The notes beneath the pieces are model-generated. The model worked only from the letters and a program-made list of their open reading frames with translations. It made no database searches and had not been told where the DNA came from. Both the position numbers and the translations under genes were made by a program. From JAFDBW01 sp963825575 (GTDB lineage: Bacteria > Desulfobacterota > Desulfuromonadia > Desulfuromonadales > BM103), in the NCBI GenBank assembly GCA_963825575.1, contig CAWGUB010000006.1:189259-253258 (forward strand): a stretch of 64,000 bases of DNA, written 5' to 3'. Below, piece after piece: positions 7,949 to 16,314 of the stretch (its first letter is position 1; each line of letters begins with the position of its first letter).

Positions 7949-9516
7949 ATGTTTCCCTTGTCCAGCTGCTTGAGCGCCTGTGCTGCAGCTCTGGCGATCT
8001 TGGGGTTGCGGTCATTCGTTGTTTTGTCGAGGACATTGATTGTGCTTTCGTCGGCGATGTCGCCGAGCGCGGCTGTCGCAGCTGCACGCAGCTCATCGTT
8101 AAGCTGGCGGTGCATCCAACGTTTTTTCTTCAGGATTCTAACCAGCTCCGGAGTGGCATCGGGGTCACGTATCTCTCCGAGAGCGCGGATCGTGTCTTTT
8201 TTGAGATCTATTTCCCGCTGGCTCCAACCTTTCTGTTTTAATAGCGCGAGCAGAACCGGAACGGCCGCCGTTGCACGCAGGGCCCCCAGGGAGAGGATCG
8301 CCTGCCGGCGGATCTCCTGGTCCTCTGCTATGGCTGTTTGCAGCAGAATCTTGATCGCACGGTTGCCGCCGATTTTGGTCAGGGCCCGGATCGTTTCGCG
8401 GCGGACGCGAATGTCGTCGTGCTGGAGTAATAGGGAGAGCTCGGCCAGGGAGTCCTGACTGCGGATATCCCCCATGATTGTGACCGCGTTGCGCACGACG
8501 TACCATCGGTCGTCGTTCAGGTATTCGTGAATGGTCGATAGAATCTCTGTGCCACTACGGGCCAGGATATCACTCAGGACCTTGCGATTGGGGGCCGATT
8601 CTTCACTGCACAGGATCTGCATGAGACGGGTGGCCACCTTGTCGCCCAAGTAGGCGAGAATCTGAGCCAGCAGTGTCCTGGTCTTCTGGTCGGTCTCTTT
8701 GGCCAGGGTATAGGCCACCAGGTAATTAGTCATTTCATCGCTTGCCAGTTGGCCCAGGGCGAGCCTGGCATGCTGTTTTCGATCTTCGGAAGATTGTTTG
8801 CCTGTTGCTGTCCGGCAGAGAAGTAGATAAGCACGCAGGATGAGAGGCCGGCTTTCCTCGAACAGCTGTGTGCGCAGCAATGGGATCAACTTCTGCAGGG
8901 AGTGCTGAAATCTGGCATCATTTTGCTCCTGCTCCAGTTTTGCCAGGAGAGATTCCAGATCAAGGGCATCTGCCTGCGCCTGCACTTCGTAGACTTCTGC
9001 TGCCTCTTCGAGAACCGCGCCCGGGTCAAAATTCGGATCTTCCGGGAGCTCTTCGATATCTTCCTTGCGTTGCAGGATTTCCTCCAGGTTGTGAACATTG
9101 GCCCAAATCGTTGTCAGGCGGGCCCTCTCGAGGATGACCTGGATGCCACCCTGCTTCTGGATGATCTGCGGGTCGAGCAGCAGGTAGTGTACGAAATGGT
9201 GAAGGTCGTTGCTGTTAAGGTCGGCCAGAAACGTCAGGTGCTGGATGCGGCGCGCGAAACAGAAGCTGGAGAGTTGTGACAAGACCTGGTTGCCCTTGGC
9301 GACCGGATTATCATCAAACAGGAAGGCCTCCTTGCGGACCACCAGCGAGAGGTGATTGCCTTCTGCAAGTATCGGTTGGAACCCACGTAGACATTCCAGT
9401 GCTGTTGCCTGCAGAGCAGGGTGTTTTGGTGGGTAGTACCTGATCGCCTTGATCTGTTTGACGACTCCGGTCAGGGCGATTGTAATCAGTTTGTAAAGCT
9501 GGTTGGAGTTCTGCAT
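7945..9516 (-). CDS. Large HEAT-repeat protein coupled to HD-GYP
   Basis: A protein of about 523 residues. The N-terminal 200 residues (KQIKAIRYYPPKHPALQ; an acidic EDIEELPEDPNFD stretch) resemble the N-terminus of the downstream HD-GYP protein. From about residue 270 it consists of HEAT repeats (LSEDRWYVVRNA-like units such as LLQHDDIRVRRETIRALTKI and LKQKGWSQREIDLKKDTIRA). It probably acts as a scaffold or receptor that controls the coupled phosphodiesterase. ATG 9516 (MQNSNQLYKL) is preferred over a TTG at 9564. No enzyme motif. Confidence 0.8.
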   Translation of the reverse strand: MQNSNQLYKLITIALTGVVKQIKAIRYYPPKHPALQATALECLRGFQPILAEGNHLSLVVRKEAFLFDDNPVAKGNQVLSQLSSFCFARRIQHLTFLADLNSNDLHHFVHYLLLDPQIIQKQGGIQVILERARLTTIWANVHNLEEILQRKEDIEELPEDPNFDPGAVLEEAAEVYEVQAQADALDLESLLAKLEQEQNDARFQHSLQKLIPLLRTQLFEESRPLILRAYLLLCRTATGKQSSEDRKQHARLALGQLASDEMTNYLVAYTLAKETDQKTRTLLAQILAYLGDKVATRLMQILCSEESAPNRKVLSDILARSGTEILSTIHEYLNDDRWYVVRNAVTIMGDIRSQDSLAELSLLLQHDDIRVRRETIRALTKIGGNRAIKILLQTAIAEDQEIRRQAILSLGALRATAAVPVLLALLKQKGWSQREIDLKKDTIRALGEIRDPDATPELVRILKKKRWMHRQLNDELRAAATAALGDIADESTINVLDKTTNDRNPKIARAAAQALKQLDKGNI

Positions 9517-9791
9517 CGTCCGGTTTCTGTCGACTCCTGATTGATACTGCAACGTTATGGGCAAAACCTCAGAGCATTCTAAATGATTTTCAAAATTTTG
9601 ACCAGCCCAGACAGAGGTCTTCCGACAGGCCTTTTACCAGGTCGGGCACCAAGGTGTAATACCCCCTGGATGTAAACGGGTATTTCTTTGGCAAAGGTCT
9701 GTCACATGATATCATTATGCAAGATGCCGGCCCAGGTGAGGGTTGAGAGATTCTGCTCTGGCTGCTCCCTGCCGAATTTTCAGGAGATGCA

Positions 9792-10415
9792 TTGGTCGTG
9801 ATTCTGGGTCTTACGGGAGGGATTGCCTCCGGGAAAAGTACCGTAGCGGACTGCTTTGTTGAATGTGGGGCGCTCCTGGTCAGTGCGGACCAACTTGCCA
9901 GGGAAGTGGTTAATCCGGGGAGTCCATCCCTGGCAAAGCTGGTGGATCTTTTTGGTATGGAGATCCTGACGGCCGGCGGCAGTCTCGACCGTGAGATTAT
10001 GGCGCAAAAGGTTTTTGCCGACCCCGAGGCCCGGAAAAAGCTTGAGGCAGTCACTCATCCGGCAATTGCCCACTTGGCCGAATGTCGCCTGGCAGTGCTG
10101 AGCAAGTCTCCACATGACTTGATTGTCTATGAAGCGCCACTGCTCTTTGAGGCCGGCGGCGAGCGTCGTGTTGATCAGGTCCTGGTCGTTGTGGTTGACC
10201 CTGCGGTTCAGTTGCAGCGGCTGATCGAGCGGGACGCGCTGAGCGAAACCGAGGCAATGCAGCGGATAACGGCCCAGTGGCCGCAGGCGGACAAGGTTCA
10301 AAAGGCTGATTACGTTATCGACAACTCTGGGCCATTGGAAAATACCCGAGCCCTGGTCGCAGCGCTCTACGATTACCTGACCCGCCGCCGCAGCCCTGGT
10401 TTATCGGTCTCCTGA
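9792..10415 (+). CDS. coaE: Dephospho-CoA kinase
   Basis: Last enzyme of coenzyme A synthesis: ATP-dependent phosphorylation of the 3'-hydroxyl of dephospho-CoA. The P-loop GGIASGKST is at the N-terminus, followed by SADQLAREVV, THPAI and the lid/substrate block EAPLLFEAG. About 205 residues, typical. The start is either TTG 9792 or GTG 9798; AGGAG at 9782-9786 fits TTG with a spacing of 5. The 3' end overlaps the convergent hydrolase gene by 43 bp. Confidence 0.95.
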   Translation: MVVILGLTGGIASGKSTVADCFVECGALLVSADQLAREVVNPGSPSLAKLVDLFGMEILTAGGSLDREIMAQKVFADPEARKKLEAVTHPAIAHLAECRLAVLSKSPHDLIVYEAPLLFEAGGERRVDQVLVVVVDPAVQLQRLIERDALSETEAMQRITAQWPQADKVQKADYVIDNSGPLENTRALVAALYDYLTRRRSPGLSVS

Positions 10416-11221
10416 ACAAAGTGAGCAGTCTGGGCAAAGATTGACCCGCGGCACGGGTTTCCTTCCAGGGTCATGACATGCGGGACATCAGGCCCGTACA
10501 TTCCATGAATCTTGACCCTGCTGTTCATCAGGCGCATCAACTCAAAACTACTCTTTGCATCGACTGTTCGATCGTCTTCTGCGTTGAACGCCATCACCGG
10601 GCAGTTGATTTCACTCAATCGTGGTTTCAGCGATTTAACCAACAGGTTGATCTGGTGAATGCCGGCAACCGGTTTGCGGTTGTAATAACGGATCTGGTAC
10701 TCCTCTCCGCTTGGTTTAAGATAGTAAGGCCGAAGCCATCGAATCCATCCGGCACAAGGCGCAAGTTTATGGAGGATGCGCAGATAGGGTGAGAAAAGCA
10801 CCAGTCCACTGAAACGTTCTGTCGCCGCCAACGTCAGCAACAGCAGGCAACCAGTACTCATCCCCATACCGAAAACAGACGTGAATTCCCCGTTGAGAAC
10901 CTGGTAACCATCTTCAACGCTACGCAACCACTCTTGCCAACGGCGACCTGCAAGATCTTCCGGGGTGGTACCGTGCCCTGGAAGGCGGACCGCCAGGCTG
11001 GCAATCCCTGCTTTAGCGAGAAAGTCGGCGAGAGGGCGCATTTCCCAGGGGGTACCGGTAAATCCATGTACCAGGAGAGCTGCTGTTGTTGCATGCTGCG
11101 GACGGAGCATGAACGGCAGATTGCCCGGGTCGGTGACACCCTGGTCTCGCGAGTTGCTACGCAGGGCGTGGCATGCGGGGTGAGTGTCCGAACAATCGAG
11201 ATGGCTTGTCTGCTGTGACAT
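10373..11221 (-). CDS. Alpha/beta hydrolase (carboxylesterase-like)
   Basis: A serine hydrolase of the carboxylesterase/monoacylglycerol lipase type. LLVHGFTGTPWEMRPLADFL marks the oxyanion region. GMGMSTG contains the nucleophile serine. An aspartate in NAEDDRTVD and a histidine in PDVPHVMTLE complete the triad. 282 residues; the first 30 look unstructured, so an internal start is possible. The substrate is unknown, probably short acyl esters. Its 3' end overlaps coaE in the convergent direction. Confidence 0.85.
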   Translation of the reverse strand: MSQQTSHLDCSDTHPACHALRSNSRDQGVTDPGNLPFMLRPQHATTAALLVHGFTGTPWEMRPLADFLAKAGIASLAVRLPGHGTTPEDLAGRRWQEWLRSVEDGYQVLNGEFTSVFGMGMSTGCLLLLTLAATERFSGLVLFSPYLRILHKLAPCAGWIRWLRPYYLKPSGEEYQIRYYNRKPVAGIHQINLLVKSLKPRLSEINCPVMAFNAEDDRTVDAKSSFELMRLMNSRVKIHGMYGPDVPHVMTLEGNPCRGSIFAQTAHFVQETDKPGLRRRVR

Positions 11222-11355
11222 TTTTAACTTCTTAAGTGTTCTGATTTATTGGGGAAATGCTTAGGGAAAGGATAGCACCCCTGGAAGGCGTGTCAATTCT
11301 CATGGTGACGCCTTTTTCGATTGTATGGCGCGCACCTTTTGTACCTAAAATAACA

Positions 11356-11790
11356 AAACCTTGAAAAGCAGAACCCGGGGGTCGCGCCCCCCGACCGCGC
11401 CTTACTCTTTTGCTGGCCCAAAAGAGTAAGCAGAAAAGGGCCTGCGCTGCGCTGGGCATGTCTGGTGCGTCAAGGCGGCGACATCAATTCAGGTTGTTCT
11501 TATCGATCAACAGCCAACACTTCCCCCGCAGGACCCGAGGCTCTTGAGAGCCTCTTCTTTTGTGGAGGGTTGCAACTGTAGTCATGTCTTTAAGCTTTTC
11601 CCCTGTAAGTCAAACAGGAAGGGAGGCCCCCCTGTAACGGGCCGGCTTATTAAGCTCCGTCGTTACTGGATTCCTCAGAATACTGGCAAAGGAGATGCCC
11701 TCCGCAAGGAGCAGGCATTTTTGCATACTTTTGTTGCCGGACAAAAGTATGGCGTCTGGCGGGACGCGACCCGCCGGTTTTGTCTTTGGT
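11356..11790 (+). repeat. Hairpin-rich ~435-bp repeat element, copy 2
   Basis: Second copy, same orientation as copy 1. It keeps the TTACTCTTTTG/CAAAAGAGTAA stem (about 11402-11429), GAGGCTCT/AGAGCCTC (about 11537-11554), the GGCCC/GGGCC stem (about 11625-11643), the GGAGATGCCCTCC block and the CATACTTTTGT/ACAAAAGTATG stem (about 11723-11750). Loops and spacers differ while stems stay paired. Unlike copies 1 and 3 it lacks the GGGCAAC palindrome on its left. On its right it carries a different REP-like palindrome. Confidence 0.85.
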
Positions 11791-11819
11791 CTTTAAGGTT
11801 GCAACGTCTAAAACACAAC

Positions 11820-11851
11820 GGGGACACAATGCAACCAAGTATTGTGTCCCC
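11820..11851 (+). repeat. REP-like palindrome beside repeat copy 2
   Basis: Arms GGGGACACAAT (11820-11830) and ATTGTGTCCCC (11841-11851) around a 10-nt loop. The GGGGACACAAT type resembles REP sequences associated with RAYT transposases; no such gene is in the window. Confidence 0.6.
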
Positions 11852-11861
11852 AAACAAAAAA

Positions 11862-11885
11862 GGCCCCTGCAAAAAAGCAGGGGCC
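11862..11885 (-). terminator. Terminator of the IclR-type regulator gene
   Basis: Arms GGCCCCTGC and GCAGGGGCC around six A. Read on the minus strand it is followed by a T-run (plus-strand AAAAAA at 11856-11861). It lies 20 bp past the regulator's stop. Confidence 0.85.
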
Positions 11886-11905
11886 TCAAACTCATATCAA
11901 AAATC

Positions 11906-12688
11906 TTATTTGTGGTAACCAAGCCTCGTCGAAAGCTCTTTGGCAGAGCTTGTAACCAGCGGGATCAGTTCGCTCTTGATGCGCTCGTCACTCAGACGCA
12001 TGTTCGGTCCGGAGACGCTGATTGAACCGACGATGCGGCGGGTGTAATCACGGATCGGTGCCGCGACGCAACGAACCCCGACGTCGAGTTCCTCATTGTC
12101 GATGGCGTAGCCATCTTCGGCGACGGTCTCCAGCTCTTTTTTCAGAATGTCGCGCGACTTGATCGTGGTTGCCGTGAATGACTTCAGTTCCTTGTCCGGC
12201 AGTATCTCATTGATCTCCTCGTCGGACATGTGGGCCAGGTAAACTTTGCCGGCAGCGGTGCAGTATGAAGGCAGGCGGGAGCCGACACGTGAAACGACGC
12301 GTACGGTCATGTCAGTCTCGACCATATCAAGATAAACCACGTGGCCTTCTTTGAAGATAGCCACGTAACAGGTTTCGTTGCATTCGGCAACCATCTTTTC
12401 GAGGATCGGCTTGGCCTGGCGCAGCAGACCCATCTGCTTGATGAATGTCTGACCCAGCTCCAGTGCCTTGAGACCGAGGCGATAGTTCTCGGTGGCCTTG
12501 TTCTGTTCAATATAACCTCGCGACTCGAGGGTCGCCAGAAGTCGGAATACGTTGTTCTTGTGTAGCTTGAGGCGCTTGCTGAGTTCGGTGACGCCGAGTT
12601 CGTCGACTTCATCATGGAACTGCTCAAGCAGGTCCAGTGCATGTGAAACTGCCTGGATAATATATTCAGATTTTTCTTTCCTGGCCAT
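11906..12688 (-). CDS. IclR-family transcriptional regulator
   Basis: A 260-residue dimeric regulator. The N-terminal winged helix-turn-helix (about 10-75; GVTELSKRLKLHKNNVFRLL) binds DNA. The C-terminal effector domain (about 85-255) has SYCTAAGKVYLAH and the loop ELDVGVRCVAAPI, where small carboxylic or aromatic ligands bind in relatives. It is divergent from the Usp gene and separated from it by about 270 bp. The effector and target cannot be read from the sequence. Terminated by its own hairpin. Confidence 0.93.
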   Translation of the reverse strand: MARKEKSEYIIQAVSHALDLLEQFHDEVDELGVTELSKRLKLHKNNVFRLLATLESRGYIEQNKATENYRLGLKALELGQTFIKQMGLLRQAKPILEKMVAECNETCYVAIFKEGHVVYLDMVETDMTVRVVSRVGSRLPSYCTAAGKVYLAHMSDEEINEILPDKELKSFTATTIKSRDILKKELETVAEDGYAIDNEELDVGVRCVAAPIRDYTRRIVGSISVSGPNMRLSDERIKSELIPLVTSSAKELSTRLGYHK

Positions 12689-12904
12689 TTTTTGAGGATC
12701 CTTGAGTAATTTGGTGAAAAAACGATTATTTTATTCAAACAATAATTTCTAACGAAACGGAATGAAACTGTCAAGGCAAATGGGCGTTTTCGTGCCCGAT
12801 TGCTGATTTGGCAGATTTATCCAAACACCTTTATTTCTCTGTCTTTACCAATTCTAAAATAGTGTTTTATAGAAGTCAAATAGATAAGTCGTTTTTCTGT
12901 GATG

Positions 12905-12933
12905 TTGACACGTGGCAAGGCGGCAGGTAGATT
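12905..12933 (+). promoter_or_regulatory. Sigma-70-like promoter of the usp gene
   Basis: TTGACA (12905-12910) and TAGATT (12928-12933) with a 17-bp spacer, 29 bp upstream of the ATG. Confidence 0.5.
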
Positions 12934-12962
12934 CAGGATAATGAAATTCGGGAGGATTGGAC

Positions 12963-13415
12963 ATGCTGACACTCAGTAAGAGGATAATTGTTGCCATTGA
13001 TGGATCGCCCCAGTCCGACAAGGCAGCCGAAGAAGCGGTTCGTCTGGCCTCGATTTCCGGCACCAAGTTCAAAAGTCAGCTTTATGCGATTCTGGTCCTG
13101 CCGAGTATGAAGACTCCTTCTTTTACCGACTTCTTCCCGGACAAACCGGCAACGGAAATGCCCGGGTGGCATGAAAAACGTGACCGGCTCTTCTACGTCG
13201 TTGAGAAAGCTGCTGCGGAAGCGGAGGTCCAATTAGAGGCGCTTGTACTCTATGGCGACCCCGCGGAAGAGTTAATGATGTTTGCCGAAGAGAAGGGCTG
13301 TGACGTGATCGTCATAGGATCTTCTGGAAAAGGCCGCATGAAGCGTACGCTGCTAGGCAGTGTCTCCACAAAAGTGTCCCTGCACGCCCACTGTTCCGTT
13401 TACATTGTTCGTTGA
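12963..13415 (+). CDS. Universal stress protein, UspA family
   Basis: A 150-residue single-domain Usp. The N-terminal strand RIIVAIDGSPQSDKAA and the C-terminal ATP-binding signature GSSGKGRMKRTLLGSVS (G-2X-G-9X-G-S) are both present, so it belongs to the ATP-binding Usp class. ATG 12963 follows GGAGG at the right distance; the frame extends 6 bp further to a TTG. The process it serves is unknown. Confidence 0.93.
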   Translation: MLTLSKRIIVAIDGSPQSDKAAEEAVRLASISGTKFKSQLYAILVLPSMKTPSFTDFFPDKPATEMPGWHEKRDRLFYVVEKAAAEAEVQLEALVLYGDPAEELMMFAEEKGCDVIVIGSSGKGRMKRTLLGSVSTKVSLHAHCSVYIVR

Positions 13416-13433
13416 CCGGTCTGCCGACCGGTC
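13414..13433. terminator. Hairpin between usp and the convergent gene
   Basis: GACCGGTC repeated as an inverted pair around TGCC, in the 21-bp gap between two convergent stops. It can serve both strands; no strong T-run. Confidence 0.5.
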
Positions 13434-13436
13434 TCC

Positions 13437-14252
13437 TCAGCCTGCCATATCCCCGGTTTGGGGAGCAGAATGCCTGGTTTCCTGACAGATATAGTTGTAG
13501 AGCTCGATCAGGGTTTCCTGGATCAGTTCAGACTCTTCCGGAAATTCATGGGGAGCAAGTTCCAGGACCAGCGCCTGGTCGTAGTCGGTTTCCCTGAGAT
13601 GATTCAGGAAGCGGGTCAGTGGCAGGGCCCCGTGCCCTGGGAAGAGGTGTTCCTGACCGTTGCCGTAGTCGGAAAAATGGATGTTGCGCATCCTGCCGGA
13701 ATCGTAGAACTGGTGAAAGTCACCTAGGAAGTCGGTGTGCATGGATCCACAGTGCGCGGTGTCGAAGGTCAGGTAAAGATTGCGCTCCTCCATGAAACGC
13801 ACCATGTTCTCGATCTTGGTCAACAGGTACGGGTTGATTTTGAATTGCGGCAGACATGGCATGTTCTCAATTGTAATCAGGACGCCATTCTGACCTATCT
13901 CGGCCTGGAAATCCTTGACTCGTTTCAGCCATCGCCAGAATTTGAATTCGAAGTGCAACCAGTTCGGGGGGTGAAAATTGATCAGCGGCACCCCGGCGTT
14001 CAACGCCAGTTCCGCGCAGCGTTTGAGCTGGTCGATCTTGTTGCCCCAGCCATCTATTTCAAAAAAAGGTGCGTGGAGCGAAAGGACCGGGTGAATACTT
14101 TGCAGTTCCTGAAGGCAGGCCAAGGCCTGTGAACCGGAGAAATCATGGTTGATGATCACTTCCAGACCATCAAAGCCTGCATCCCGGGCCATTTCAAAGA
14201 CTTGGGTCGGGGGTAGGGTATAAAGACTTCCTGCGGAGAGTATCAGTTTCAT
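13437..14252 (-). CDS. Sugar phosphate isomerase/epimerase (TIM barrel)
   Basis: A 271-residue protein of the xylose-isomerase-like TIM-barrel family (AP endonuclease 2 fold). Barrel and metal-site motifs include GFDGLEVIIN, LSLHAPFFE, INFHPPNW, ITIENMP, YLTFDTAHCG and NIHFSDYG, supplying Glu, His, Asp and Glu ligands. The start is ATG 14252 (MKLILSAGSLY), not a TTG 24 bp upstream. The substrate is not evident. It lies alone between the usp and symporter genes. Confidence 0.8.
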   Translation of the reverse strand: MKLILSAGSLYTLPPTQVFEMARDAGFDGLEVIINHDFSGSQALACLQELQSIHPVLSLHAPFFEIDGWGNKIDQLKRCAELALNAGVPLINFHPPNWLHFEFKFWRWLKRVKDFQAEIGQNGVLITIENMPCLPQFKINPYLLTKIENMVRFMEERNLYLTFDTAHCGSMHTDFLGDFHQFYDSGRMRNIHFSDYGNGQEHLFPGHGALPLTRFLNHLRETDYDQALVLELAPHEFPEESELIQETLIELYNYICQETRHSAPQTGDMAG

Positions 14253-14356
14253 TATTATAGAATTACTGCCGCACAATAAAACGTTATTTTAAAAATTTCG
14301 CACATTACAGCAAGGCCAGTGGCTGGTCAATGCCGGTGCATGCTTTGTTGAAAAAT

Positions 14357-15877
14357 TCAGGGGCTGTGTACTTTCTCAACCAGGAAGCGACGTAAGTGAT
14401 CCGGTGGAGGAGGAGTCAACCGCGACACGATGATCATCGTCAGGATAACGACCGGTGCCCCAATCAAGGCAGATGATGTCGGTGGCAGTACGGCGCGCAA
14501 TGTCGGGAAGATATGCCCGAACAGGATCGGGGCGAAAGTGATCGTGATGCCCACCAGCATGCCGGAAATGGCACCATACTTGTTGGCACGATCCCACCAG
14601 ATGCCAAGCAGGAAAACCGGGAAAAGCGTGTTGCCAGCCAGGGCGAAGGCGACTGCGGTGATTTGAGCGATCAGCCCCGGTGGATTGACTGCGATCACCA
14701 GGACAATGACGGCCAGGACCAGGGTCGCACCCTTGGCGACCAGCAGCAGGTGTCGTTCGTTGGCATTCGGATTGACCAGACGATAGTAGATGTCATAGGA
14801 AACCGCCCCGGCAGCCGTGACCAGTAGGCCCGTAATGGTACTGATTGCTGCAAGGATGGCTCCCACAGCGAGTACACTGACCAGGATTTCATTAACGCCG
14901 ACCCATTCTGCGGTTTTGATAACGATGATATCCGCAATGGCCCGGGCCTCCACCGGGTCGAATACTGCCCCGGACCGCTCCATCCAGTTGCGGGCGAAGG
15001 CACCGAATGCCGGCGCGCTCCAGTACAGAAGACCTATGAAAAAGAGCCCCCATACCACGCCCCATCGAGCGTCACGGGTGTTCGGCACAGTGTAAAAACG
15101 TGACAGGACGTGCGGCAGCCCGGCGGTGCCTACCATCAGGGTAAAACAGAGTGCAATCCATTCGTAGGGTGTGCCGAAAGTCCAGGGAAAGAGGTAAACA
15201 GTGGAAACTTGTTGGGGAAGGTCCCGCAGCGCGTTGCCATAACTGAATTGCGGCAGGAGCCAGTTATAGCCCAGTTTTTTTGCTACCATCATCAACGGGA
15301 TGACAAAGGAGAAGATCAGGATCAGGTAGTGCATCTGTGGGTTGCGCGCCGCCTTCAGCGCCCCGGCAATGACCAGGTAGCCTATCGTTAAGACGATGCC
15401 GAAAATCAGCGCCTGGGTGTATTCGATGCCGAACATCCAGGCAAAGACCATCCCGATTCCCTTGTACTGGGCAACACAATATATCAGCGAGATGATGATC
15501 GCGATGACTGCGGAAATGACCCGGGCCACCGAAGAGTCGTAGCGGGCCTCAACAAAGTCCGGCGCCGTGTATTTGCCAAAGCGTCGAATCTGGCTACCCA
15601 TCAGGACCAGGAGCAGAACGTAACCGCCGGTCCAGCCCAGGATGTAGGCGAAGGCGAAATAGCCGTTCAGGAAAAAGACCCCGGCAATCCCAAGGAAAGA
15701 GGCTGCGCTCATCCAGTTGGATGCGATGGCCGCCCCGATATTGGCATGACCGATCGAACGGACCTGCAGGCCGTAGCCTCCCTTGTCCTGTCGTCGGGAC
15801 ATGAGACCGACGATCAGGGAAACAATCAGCACGCATCCCAACATGAAAATCGGCGTGTACCTGACCGAGTACTCCAT
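14357..15877 (-). CDS. Sodium/solute symporter, SSS family, acetate-type
   Basis: A 506-residue inner-membrane transporter of the SSS family with about 13 helices. NWMSAASFLGIAGVFF, YTAPDFVEARY and GTAGLPHVLSRFYTV are typical of the ActP/short-chain monocarboxylate branch. It follows its small subunit (DUF4212) by 8 bp. This two-subunit arrangement is common in Desulfuromonadales, where such systems are usually annotated as acetate permeases. With pta and ack in the same window, uptake of acetate or a related carboxylate with Na+ is likely, but the substrate is inferred. Confidence 0.9.
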   Translation of the reverse strand: MEYSVRYTPIFMLGCVLIVSLIVGLMSRRQDKGGYGLQVRSIGHANIGAAIASNWMSAASFLGIAGVFFLNGYFAFAYILGWTGGYVLLLVLMGSQIRRFGKYTAPDFVEARYDSSVARVISAVIAIIISLIYCVAQYKGIGMVFAWMFGIEYTQALIFGIVLTIGYLVIAGALKAARNPQMHYLILIFSFVIPLMMVAKKLGYNWLLPQFSYGNALRDLPQQVSTVYLFPWTFGTPYEWIALCFTLMVGTAGLPHVLSRFYTVPNTRDARWGVVWGLFFIGLLYWSAPAFGAFARNWMERSGAVFDPVEARAIADIIVIKTAEWVGVNEILVSVLAVGAILAAISTITGLLVTAAGAVSYDIYYRLVNPNANERHLLLVAKGATLVLAVIVLVIAVNPPGLIAQITAVAFALAGNTLFPVFLLGIWWDRANKYGAISGMLVGITITFAPILFGHIFPTLRAVLPPTSSALIGAPVVILTMIIVSRLTPPPPDHLRRFLVEKVHSP

Positions 15878-15885
15878 GATCCCCC

Positions 15886-16215
15886 CTATCGCCGTCTGCG
15901 ATAACTGGAACTCAGCCAGTCGATCAGAATGTTGAAGAAAAAACAGAGAAAAATAAACCAGAGAATCAAAAACTGCCCGCTGTACCAGAAGTAGGCCGGT
16001 ATGCCGAACACATAAGGAACTTCGGACAAGGTCCGGACCGGATCGTCATGCGTGAACGCCAGGTGAATCGGCATGCCAAAGGTCATGATTCCCCAGGCGG
16101 CAAGCGCGATCCAGATGATCGTCACTTCTTTACGCATGAATCCAGCGCGCGGACGGAAGAAGTTGATGCGCAGATCCTCAGGGTTTGTCGACTCCTGATC
16201 ATTGAGATGAGGCAC
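15886..16215 (-). CDS. DUF4212 small subunit of the symporter
   Basis: A 109-residue membrane protein with two helices (about 31-50 and 75-98), the family length and shape of DUF4212. It ends with a basic SSYRRRR tail. DUF4212 proteins are found immediately upstream of SSS symporters and are regarded as accessory subunits; here the gap is 8 bp. Confidence 0.88.
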   Translation of the reverse strand: MPHLNDQESTNPEDLRINFFRPRAGFMRKEVTIIWIALAAWGIMTFGMPIHLAFTHDDPVRTLSEVPYVFGIPAYFWYSGQFLILWFIFLCFFFNILIDWLSSSYRRRR

Positions 16216-16314
16216 GGTGCTATTCTCCTGTTAGGTGTCGCACTGCGGTAGCGACAGGATTATGCGGGTTACTGCTCAGGATACATTAACGCAAAGGCTT
16301 TGCCAATGCCGGTG

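Noticed and set aside
11820..11885. Second copy of a complete REP-bounded element at repeat copy 2
   Set aside because: Only the right side has palindromes, of a different sequence; the left side lacks the GGGCAAC palindrome, so copy 2 is core-only.
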